A DNA stretch of 13,866 nt from NCBI GenBank assembly GCA_041158225.1, contig JBEBBU010000059.1, forward strand, positions 1-13,866. Reading direction: 5' to 3'. Below the pieces are notes generated by a model, which was not told the origin of the DNA, did no database searches, and was given only the letters and a program-made list of their open reading frames with translations. A program made the translations under genes and the position numbers. Within the stretch, counting starts at the first letter, position 1. Every line of letters begins with the position of its first letter. The DNA comes from JBEBBU01 sp041158225. Lineage in GTDB: Bacteria > Pseudomonadota > Gammaproteobacteria > Methylococcales > Methylococcaceae. This document shows positions 7,988 to 13,866 of the stretch, in pieces.

Positions 7988-8026
7988 ATGACCAATATCC
8001 AGGGCTCTCTGGTCAAGCTGGGTTGA
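7988..8026 (+). other. in-frame continuation of the needle beyond TAG
   Basis: After the TAG the same frame reads MTNIQGSLVKLG and then stops at TGA 8024-8026. The repeat phase (NVEGMTTNVKG, then MTNIQGSLVKLG) carries on smoothly across the stop, and this TGA overlaps the possible TTG start of tssF at 8023. This suggests the gene originally ended at 8026. CAG to TAG is one base change. It could also be readthrough or translation restart at the ATG directly after the stop. Read as a tail remnant or conditional extension; no separate function is claimed. Confidence 0.65.
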
Positions 8027-8031
8027 CCGGT

Positions 8032-9717
8032 ATGGACAAATTCAAAACCCTTTTTCCCCTGTATCTTGAAGAGTTGCAGGCCCTGTCTGATTTTGTCAGC
8101 ACTTACCATGTCAATAATAACCAGAGTGGGCTCAATTCGGGGATCAATAGTGAAGATCCCGATGTGCTGCGTCTGCTGGAATCACTGGCTTTTTTCTCGG
8201 CGAGAACCCATGATGCGGCTCTGCGCAATATCATCGATAACCGGCGAAGACTCTTCTATGAACTGTTCCCTTTTTTCCTGTCTGAATTGCCGGATATAGG
8301 TATTCTTTGCGCCAGCGTGACGGGAGGCTTGACAGCACCCGAGATGCTTGACAAGGGGCTCAGGTTTGAGCTGACGACCATGGACAGCCAGAGCTTTCAC
8401 TTCGAGACAGATCACCATCTGTATATTGCCCCCATGCGGATCAGTGATGTGCGCTGTCTTCCCTCCAGTGCAGGTGGCAGCCGGCTTTATATCGATATCA
8501 AGACATTACATCCGCTACAGCGTTTCCCCGATGAACTGCAGTTCTATCTGGATTATACCGGTGATGTATTTGCCTCGTTCCGTCTCCGTGGTTATCTGCA
8601 GGACGGCATACGATCGGCAAAGCTACTACTGAATCCACCGGGCGATTATCTGGAACAGGATGAGCAGGACTGGCTGGAGCTTCCGCGGCCGGTATTTGGA
8701 CTGAGTGCCGCAGGACTTGAGGACGATGATTACCTGCATCCAATAGAACGCGAACGTCTTTTTTTCAGGGAACCACGCGTTGCATTGTTCTGGCGTTTCG
8801 ATACACGGGAGGTTCATTCTCCCTGTACACGCATGAGACTCCTTATCCAGCTTGAATCAGCCCCACCAAAGGGGGTGGTGCTGAACAGGGATATATTCCA
8901 CCTGTTCTGCGTGCCTGCCGTCAACATGAAAAAAGATTATGCCGCTCCCATCCATGCTAATGGTATGGATAGCCGTTATCCTCTGCTGCCGGTTGCCACG
9001 AATCATGGATTTGTACTCTTCAAGACCTTGGGGGTTTACCGTCTGCTGGAGCAGGGTATGGCACCTCTGGTGCCAGGTGTGGTTTCTGATGTTGATGGCA
9101 GTTACGAAATTGATATGGGTGATATTCAGGCCACAGTAAGACGCCCATTGATTTACCTGAAGTTTCCCGGGGCTTTCGCTGATGATCGCGTCGTTATTAT
9201 TGATGGTTTATGGCTTCAGCCAGGCTATTATCCCAACCGTGAACTTAGTTGCAGTATCCGCCCTTTTACCAGAGTGATGGATGGCGTACAGTGGGAATGG
9301 ATGAGCATACCTCCGTCACATCGCCGTCCTGCCTTGTCAAGAGATGATGGAACGGACAGTGGCGGCATGCATCTTGACCTGCTTGCGCTCACACACAAGC
9401 GCTTCCTTAGCTTTACTGATGTCAAGCTTGTCATGCACGCCATTGGCCCCATGGATCATGGTCCTTTCAGCAGTTTTTATTACGCGTTTACGGGTATCAG
9501 GCATGAACTGCGTTCCATACAGGGCGAACAGATGGCGGCCGGCTATATTGTTTACTATATGGCCTTTGACTGGGGAAAAGTGGATAGGTTGAGCATGCTT
9601 TTTAGGGTTTTTCTTGAACATATGGAAACGGTACTGAATCATCTCTCTCTCGACAGGCGGGTCACCCTGGTTCCTGATGTGGATAGCCAGACTGGTACGA
9701 GAGGCGTTGCAGCATGA
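8032..9717 (+). CDS. tssF: TssF, T6SS baseplate wedge protein
   Basis: TssF (VasA/ImpG) forms the baseplate wedge with TssG and TssE, and corresponds to phage gp6. The 561-residue product begins MDKFKTLFPLYLEELQAL, matching the usual TssF opening of a hydrophobic helix with Leu-rich spacing, and has SEDPDVLRLLESLAFFSARTH (40-60), a clear match to the family's DPxVERLLExFAFLxARxH. It also contains FPFFLSELPDIGI, equivalent to LYPHYLxPIPS. The ATG at 8032 gives this natural N-terminus; a TTG at 8023 overlapping the end of the needle's longer frame would add three residues. No strong ribosome binding site is present, so translation is probably coupled to the upstream gene. It overlaps tssL by four bases (ATGA). 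Confidence 0.88.
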   Translation: MDKFKTLFPLYLEELQALSDFVSTYHVNNNQSGLNSGINSEDPDVLRLLESLAFFSARTHDAALRNIIDNRRRLFYELFPFFLSELPDIGILCASVTGGLTAPEMLDKGLRFELTTMDSQSFHFETDHHLYIAPMRISDVRCLPSSAGGSRLYIDIKTLHPLQRFPDELQFYLDYTGDVFASFRLRGYLQDGIRSAKLLLNPPGDYLEQDEQDWLELPRPVFGLSAAGLEDDDYLHPIERERLFFREPRVALFWRFDTREVHSPCTRMRLLIQLESAPPKGVVLNRDIFHLFCVPAVNMKKDYAAPIHANGMDSRYPLLPVATNHGFVLFKTLGVYRLLEQGMAPLVPGVVSDVDGSYEIDMGDIQATVRRPLIYLKFPGAFADDRVVIIDGLWLQPGYYPNRELSCSIRPFTRVMDGVQWEWMSIPPSHRRPALSRDDGTDSGGMHLDLLALTHKRFLSFTDVKLVMHAIGPMDHGPFSSFYYAFTGIRHELRSIQGEQMAAGYIVYYMAFDWGKVDRLSMLFRVFLEHMETVLNHLSLDRRVTLVPDVDSQTGTRGVAA

Positions 9718-10346
9718 ACTCGACCCCTCCCAAGTTCTGGTATCTTCTTTCGGAAATTCTGGTGACACTTGCGCCTTTCAGAGGCGATGCCGTCAATCAG
9801 CCTGTGGACATGGCGCCTGACATCCGGCGTAAGGTAGTGGCATTGCTCTGGCAACTTGACTCGGTTCTGAGAACGGATCTGGGTGATCGTGACGCCTACC
9901 TTGTGCTGTTTGCCCTTGTTGCCCATTGCGATGAAATCGCACAGATTCATGTGCAACAGGCGAGACAGCAGGGATGGGAGCCCATACAGTTCCAGTTGTT
10001 CAAACTTGACAATGCGGGTGACCTTTTTTTTGAGCACATTGATGCTTTTCTCTACCGGAATGATATTTCTCCCATTGTGTTCGAGATTTACTTTTTCTGC
10101 CTGAATGACGGTTTTCAGGGCAAGTATGCTGCCATTAGCGATAGGCTGGAAGAATACAGGAATAATCTTCGGTCAAGAATTGCAGTGGTAGCTGTCACCA
10201 TGCCTACCTGCCCCTGGCATGGTTACAAGGCAAGTGCCTATCGACTGCCAGTCTGGGCCTACTATGCGGTAGGTATGGGGCTGATACTGATTATTCATTA
10301 TTTGCTTGTGGTCAGTGCCAGTTCACTGAGTTTTGCCATTAACTGA
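9714..10346 (+). CDS. tssL: TssL/DotU family inner-membrane protein
   Basis: TssL (DotU, IcmH) sits in the inner membrane and, with TssM, anchors the T6SS to the envelope while its cytoplasmic part binds TssK. The 210-residue product shows the family patterns: ALVAHCDEIAQIHV (67-80), WEPIQFQLFKLDNAGDLFFEHID (88-110) and FEIYFFCLNDGFQGKYA (123-139), which is the hallmark EYYxCLxxGFxGxY. A single hydrophobic segment lies near the end (about 179-200, LPVWAYYAVGMGLILIIHYLLVV) with a ten-residue tail, giving the typical tail-anchored topology with the bulk in the cytoplasm. No peptidoglycan-binding extension is present. It begins inside the tssF stop. Confidence 0.93.
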   Translation: MNSTPPKFWYLLSEILVTLAPFRGDAVNQPVDMAPDIRRKVVALLWQLDSVLRTDLGDRDAYLVLFALVAHCDEIAQIHVQQARQQGWEPIQFQLFKLDNAGDLFFEHIDAFLYRNDISPIVFEIYFFCLNDGFQGKYAAISDRLEEYRNNLRSRIAVVAVTMPTCPWHGYKASAYRLPVWAYYAVGMGLILIIHYLLVVSASSLSFAIN

Positions 10347-10357
10347 GAGTACTGCTG

Positions 10358-10675
10358 ATGCCGATGGATAAGCGTTCCACCAGTTTTGAGATTCACTGGG
10401 ATCATGATCAGCGCCATATATCAGCGCCAGAGGTGGATCATATTCCCTATGAGGGCGGCGGCAGGCTTCTGGACCGGATTACAAGCCAGCTGGAAGATGC
10501 CGGAGCGGAGGCCGTTCATGTACTGGCTTACTGGAGGCAGATCAGGGCACGCTATCAGGATCTTGATGCCCCGATGCATGCTGATGTGCTGCAGGAACTG
10601 ATTGGTGCAATCCAGATACTCGAGGATCTTTATTGGGGGGTTGAACTGACGCTTGCTTCCGGGAAACAGGTGTGA
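10358..10675 (+). CDS. conserved-position unknown small protein
   Basis: A 105-residue protein not recognised as any T6SS family. The start ATG at 10358 follows tssL by 11 bases and the stop overlaps tssG by one base, so it is evidently translated as part of the operon. The N-terminus is polar (STSFEIHWDHDQ); residues about 33-100 look helical, with acidic and aliphatic heptad-like spacing (LLDRITSQLEDAG, VLQELIGAIQILEDLYWGVEL). No signal peptide, membrane segment or metal motif. A chaperone, adaptor or accessory baseplate protein is possible from its place between tssL and tssG, but no function is supported. Confidence 0.75.
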   Translation: MPMDKRSTSFEIHWDHDQRHISAPEVDHIPYEGGGRLLDRITSQLEDAGAEAVHVLAYWRQIRARYQDLDAPMHADVLQELIGAIQILEDLYWGVELTLASGKQV

Positions 10676-11586
10676 TGGCGGAAGAGCGGGAAACTGATAG
10701 CGTGATGCGTCGCCGGGAGGTTCTGAAATCCCGCATCAGCCGCAATGCCTGTTTTTTTGATCTCAAAGCCCTGCTTGATCTTTTCAGCCATCTGGGCATT
10801 GATCCTGAAAATGTACTTTTTTCGGGCTACATGGGCACAGAGTCTCAGCCTTCTCTGGTGAAATCGGTCCGGTTTCACCCCGCGTCAGAAGGAGGCGATG
10901 TGACCGTGACGCTGTATTTTGGTCTGGCGGGCGCTGCCACGCCCCTTCCTTCCTATTTCTTTCAGATGGCCCAGACGGGCATGATTGACGAGGAGCATTT
11001 TGCCCAGTTGTTGCAGTTTCTTGATCAGGTACTTATCAAGTCCTGGATCATGGCGCTTTATCCTGAGTGTTTCAGAACCCGTCTCGGGCAAAGCGACAGC
11101 CGCCCACAGTGGCTGAGAAAAGTTCACAGGCTGGGTAGCCTGGCCTCGGTGCACTGGCTATTCCAGATCATGGTACCTGAATTGCAGCTACGCTCTGAGC
11201 GCGGTGAAATCGTGGAAAAGAATGTGGTTTCTCATGCCCAGTTAGGGAAATCAGCTTTGGGTTTTCAGATGATTCTGGGGCATTTTTTCTCGGCAATGGC
11301 TTATGTCCACAAGTTTACCTATATTGCTGATGAAGAATTTTACCGTTACCAGATGCCTTGGCATCAGGTGATTCAGGAACGGCTGCATGCCAGTGTATTC
11401 CCGCTTCTCGCACCACTTAACATGAATATTGAGGTCTGGCTTGTGATCCGGGAGGCCAGAAACTGGCTCAAGCTTGAAAGCAGTGCCTATCTCGGTTATG
11501 AGAGAATGAGAGGCGAAGAAAACAGGTTCAAGAGCATACTCATTTACTCTGGTATGCCACAGGATACAGGAGCTACAGCGATATGA
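10675..11586 (+). CDS. tssG: TssG, T6SS baseplate wedge protein
   Basis: TssG (ImpH/VasB) is the wedge protein partnering TssF, related to phage gp53/gp7-like wedge parts. The 303-residue product has FFDLKALLDLFSHLGID (27-43), corresponding to the family's HFFQLVRLLE, then VRFHPASEGGDVTVTLYFGLAGAATPLPSYFF (65-96), equivalent to the conserved GLxGPxGPLPxxY, and DEEHFAQLLQFLDQVLIKSWIMALYPE (105-131), equivalent to the FLDIFnHRLiSLFYRAW. The initiator is ATG 10675, sharing one base with the previous stop; a GTG at 10672 would add one residue. Ends overlapping the next gene by four bases. In most T6SS loci tssG follows tssF directly; here two genes lie between, which is unusual. Confidence 0.87.
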   Translation: MAEERETDSVMRRREVLKSRISRNACFFDLKALLDLFSHLGIDPENVLFSGYMGTESQPSLVKSVRFHPASEGGDVTVTLYFGLAGAATPLPSYFFQMAQTGMIDEEHFAQLLQFLDQVLIKSWIMALYPECFRTRLGQSDSRPQWLRKVHRLGSLASVHWLFQIMVPELQLRSERGEIVEKNVVSHAQLGKSALGFQMILGHFFSAMAYVHKFTYIADEEFYRYQMPWHQVIQERLHASVFPLLAPLNMNIEVWLVIREARNWLKLESSAYLGYERMRGEENRFKSILIYSGMPQDTGATAI

Positions 11587-12587
11587 TGCTGATCGAATGG
11601 ATACATGCCATGACGGATGACATGATGCCGTCATACCTGACCAGTGACGCTCCCGAATTTTCGGATTTGGGTGGACTGGTTGATGCTGGTGATTTTGCAG
11701 CTATCAGTGACATGAATGAGAGCCTCATGCAGAAGGGTATTTATGATATCCGCTTCATGATTTATGCGCTCTACCATGATCTTGCGGAGGATCGTTTTTC
11801 TTCTTTGTCCATGATGCTGGAAACCATGCTCCTGATGCTTGAGAGGTGGCCGCAACTGGGACCTGAGAAAAAACGCGACAAATATGCCAAGAGCAGCATT
11901 GTCTGGATTTTCAGGCAGTTCATGGTGGATGTCAGAACATTGGAACTGTCTTCCGAAACAACACTGGCGCTCTGGCATGCTGTCATGGATGCCGAGGCAT
12001 TACAGGTTGTCAGGGATCAGGTTACCCAGTTAAGGCGCTGGTTTTCAACTAATCTGGAGGCATCGCTGGCTGACGCCGTACAGGCGCCCCTGACCGAGAT
12101 GACGGACTGGTTGAGCGCTTACGAGTTGGCCCTGCCCAGGCCCGAAGCTGCCAATATGGCTGATGAATCAGGTGATCAGGATGGCAATGTTCAGGATGGC
12201 GATGATCAGCGCGGCGATGCAGCACTACAGGGTGTTTCGCAGACTGGTAAATCATCGGGCGGTCAGACTGCAGGATCTGCAGAAGTCTTTGGTAGCCGTT
12301 ATCTGGATGAACTCAACAGGAAGATCCAGACGTTCCAGTTGCTTGCTTCGCGCGGAGAAATGCTGAAGGCAGCCATTGTTGTCAGTGATATTGCCCAGAT
12401 ACTGGAAGCCTTTGATGCCAGAAAGTATCTGCCGACCCTGTTCTCCCCTTATTTTGAGACGCTGGCGCAGAATGTTTATGGCATTGCTGAAATGCAGGAG
12501 CATAACGGCAGTCCGCACTGGCTTGTACTGAATGATCTGTATACGACCGATCTGGATAAATTCACCGCACTCAAGGTTGATCTCTAG
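11583..12587 (+). CDS. TssA/IglI-like T6SS protein with acidic linker
   Basis: A 334-residue protein in two parts. The N-terminal region (about 1-190) is helical. Residues about 194-235 form a low-complexity acidic, Gly/Gln/Ser-rich linker (ESGDQDGNVQDGDDQRGD... onward). The C-terminal helical region ends with EAFDARKYLPTLFSPYFETLA...HNGSPHWLVLNDLYTTDLDKF, which recalls the DPRKYFPxLFxPFF ending of TssA- or IglI-type T6SS proteins. TssA proteins cap the sheath or help start assembly; IglI is an essential Francisella T6SS component. The choice between these is not made from sequence alone. It starts inside the tssG stop, and its own TAG stop lies within the ribosome binding site of the tip gene. 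Assigned by family recollection plus context. Confidence 0.6.
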   Translation: MMLIEWIHAMTDDMMPSYLTSDAPEFSDLGGLVDAGDFAAISDMNESLMQKGIYDIRFMIYALYHDLAEDRFSSLSMMLETMLLMLERWPQLGPEKKRDKYAKSSIVWIFRQFMVDVRTLELSSETTLALWHAVMDAEALQVVRDQVTQLRRWFSTNLEASLADAVQAPLTEMTDWLSAYELALPRPEAANMADESGDQDGNVQDGDDQRGDAALQGVSQTGKSSGGQTAGSAEVFGSRYLDELNRKIQTFQLLASRGEMLKAAIVVSDIAQILEAFDARKYLPTLFSPYFETLAQNVYGIAEMQEHNGSPHWLVLNDLYTTDLDKFTALKVDL

Positions 12588-12597
12588 GAGGTTTATC
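12586..12597 (+). promoter_or_regulatory. ribosome binding site of the tip gene, overlapping a stop codon
   Basis: AGGAGG (12586-12591) is a consensus Shine-Dalgarno six bases before the ATG at 12598. It includes the last two bases of the upstream TAG stop. It is the strongest site in the operon's second half, so the tip protein may be made at a good rate independently of coupling. Confidence 0.7.
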
Positions 12598-12987
12598 ATG
12601 GCTAATGCAGTAACCAGTACCGCGACCATGTCATGTTCCTTTGGCGTGGCGCCATCTGTGCTGAATGTGCTTCCGGTTAATCTGGTCCAGGTGATGACGC
12701 CGGTGGCCAATATCATGGACAATGTTCCCATGCTGAATATTCCCAGCTTTGGCATGTGTAGCAGCATAGCCAATCCAACAGTGATAGCGGCTACAGCAGC
12801 TGCCATGGGAGTTCTGACGCCCATGCCATGTGTACCCGCTACGGTAGCTCCCTGGGTACCAGGTTCTCCTACCGTACTGGTAGGCAATATGCCGGTGCTG
12901 AATAACAGCTGCAAACTGATGTGTACCTGGGCTGGTGTCATCAGTCTGACGACGCCAGGGCAGTTTATTGTAACGGTGCCTGGCTGA
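12598..12987 (+). CDS. DUF4280 PAAR-like spike-tip protein
   Basis: A 129-residue PAAR-like protein expected to cap the beta-helical needle and help pierce the target membrane, and often to carry or recruit effectors. Features of the DUF4280 family are the opening with MSCSFGVAPS (11-20), VTPVANIMD-type sequence (33-41), NIPSFGMCSSIANP (47-60), AAAMGVLTPMPCVP (67-80) and a WVPGSPTVLVGNMPVLNNSCKLMCTWAGVI repeat-like C-terminal part. It contains no His; Cys occur at 13, 54, 78, 105 and 109. Start ATG at 12598 follows AGGAGG six bases upstream. It overlaps the following gene by one base, the usual arrangement for a tip and its partner or effector. Confidence 0.85.
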   Translation: MANAVTSTATMSCSFGVAPSVLNVLPVNLVQVMTPVANIMDNVPMLNIPSFGMCSSIANPTVIAATAAAMGVLTPMPCVPATVAPWVPGSPTVLVGNMPVLNNSCKLMCTWAGVISLTTPGQFIVTVPG

Positions 12988-13866
12988 TGATGACTGCTGG
13001 GGCATATGGTCCGGATGGCCCTGTTTCCGCAGATTTTCCTTTCTGGGCACACCAGCAGTGGGCTCAGTACGCCGGTTATACAGGCAAGTCTGTGCACGGT
13101 GTTGAATACAGTTTTTATCATGATCTGCTGACCCGCCAGATTAATGGCATGCGTGAGTTTTTCGCGTATACCGGCGAATCCGGAACGGAAAAAATCAGCT
13201 GTGAAGTTCTTGATATGCAGGTTGAAGCGCTCTGTCGCAGCTGGCTGCAACAGGGCGTCGTAGCGGGTTCCAGTATCGTACTGGCAGGTTTTTCAGGAGC
13301 AGTGCGTTATGCTGCCCTGCTGGCAGCCCTGCGACTCGGGCTTATAGTGTCTTTACTGGAAGCGAGTGGACCATTCCGTCTTAACCATGAAGTCGATCTG
13401 CTGGCTCCCGATCATATTTTTCTTGATTACGGGATACGTGTATGGCTGGCTGCAGAGTACGAGTCCAAACTGCTCCATAACACAAGAGGGGACGCCTCGC
13501 TTGAGGTCTATTCCCATGCCTATCCATCAGGGGCGCCTGTGCTGCGCCTGCTTTCCTGTTTTGCCGAGGGTAGTTCGAGCATCATGACGCTTTCCAGTGA
13601 CCAGCTGTTTATGGCACTGGTGCGTGATGGCCATCTGCTGATGGGGCTTAAACCTGACGACCGTGTTATCTGTATGGGAGATGCGGCCCTCATGCTGGCT
13701 CCCCTGCTTGAACTTGCGATTCTTTTTTGTGGTGCCAGGCTGCATAGCATTTCACCGCAGTGCTCTGCCAGTCATACGGGTATACTGTTCGATGAACCTG
13801 TCCATTGGGTTTTTATCGATGAACCCTCCAGAGCTATCCTGATGCGGGAGCCATGGCTGGGTAAAC
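12987..13866 (+). CDS. AMP-binding (ANL)-like protein, incomplete at window end
   Basis: The frame is open from ATG 12987 (a second ATG at 12990) to the window edge, about 293 codons, with no stop. It resembles the N-terminal domain of adenylate-forming enzymes (acyl-CoA synthetase, fatty acyl-AMP ligase): an early hydrophobic helix (FFAYTG), then RSWLQQGVVAGSSIVLAGFSGAVRYAALLAALRLGLIVSLLEASG, which follows the family's GVxxGDRVxxxxPNxxExVxxxLAxLxAGxxxxPL, and QLFMALVRDGHLLMGLKPDDRVICMGDAALMLAPLLELAILFCGARL, matching the segment after the ATP loop. The expected Ser/Thr/Gly-rich loop with a PK pair is replaced by AEGSSSIMTLSS (193-204), so ATP binding may be altered or lost. Starting inside the tip gene's stop, it could be a T6SS effector or accessory enzyme. 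Only the N-terminal part is visible and the call is by pattern. Confidence 0.6.
   Translation, partial: MMTAGAYGPDGPVSADFPFWAHQQWAQYAGYTGKSVHGVEYSFYHDLLTRQINGMREFFAYTGESGTEKISCEVLDMQVEALCRSWLQQGVVAGSSIVLAGFSGAVRYAALLAALRLGLIVSLLEASGPFRLNHEVDLLAPDHIFLDYGIRVWLAAEYESKLLHNTRGDASLEVYSHAYPSGAPVLRLLSCFAEGSSSIMTLSSDQLFMALVRDGHLLMGLKPDDRVICMGDAALMLAPLLELAILFCGARLHSISPQCSASHTGILFDEPVHWVFIDEPSRAILMREPWLGK

Noticed and set aside
1..13866. tRNA, rRNA, insertion sequences, CRISPR arrays or attachment sites
   Set aside because: None seen on reading; no transposase-like protein or terminal inverted repeats were found.

Overview
The window reads as part of a Gram-negative (proteobacterial) chromosome of roughly balanced G+C content. 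It holds two housekeeping genes and a small secreted protein on the left (1-1290), then one long rightward operon (1421 to beyond 13866). This operon encodes a divergent type VI secretion system (T6SS), or T6SS-like contractile injection machine. The genus cannot be named from the sequence alone. A LON-substrate-binding-domain protein beside a DEDD exonuclease fits Alpha- or Gammaproteobacteria.

Left flank: the 3' end of a LON-domain protein gene (cut by the window edge) converges with a DEDDh-type 3'-5' exonuclease gene on the minus strand. A 90-residue Met/His-rich protein with a signal peptide follows on the plus strand. A 133-bp gap then leads into the T6SS operon.

T6SS operon, in order: Hcp-like tube protein, TssB and TssC (contractile sheath), TssK and TssE (baseplate), a VgrG-type gp27/OB hub, a separate beta-helical spike needle, TssF (baseplate wedge), DotU/TssL (inner-membrane anchor), an unrecognised 105-residue protein, TssG (baseplate wedge), a TssA/IglI-like protein with an acidic Gly-rich linker, a DUF4280 PAAR-like tip, and the 5' part of an adenylate-forming (AMP-binding, ANL) enzyme-like protein that runs off the window. 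From tssK onward, genes overlap or are separated by very few bases, so translation is probably coupled throughout. The visible genes cover tube, sheath, baseplate, spike, tip and one membrane protein. TssM (IcmF), TssJ and a ClpV ATPase are not in view and may lie downstream or elsewhere.

Main points of interest: (1) the spike is divided between two genes, hub and needle; (2) the needle ORF is interrupted by an in-frame TAG 13 codons before a natural-looking end (...NVKG-stop-MTNIQGSLVKLG), and the end of the longer frame sits exactly at the start of tssF, which suggests either an amber mutation (CAG to TAG) or stop-codon readthrough; (3) two alternative perfect hairpins lie between hcp and tssB; (4) the PAAR-like tip has no histidine but five cysteines; (5) the last gene resembles the N-terminal half of an ANL enzyme with an eroded ATP-binding loop, placed just after the tip gene where effectors often sit.
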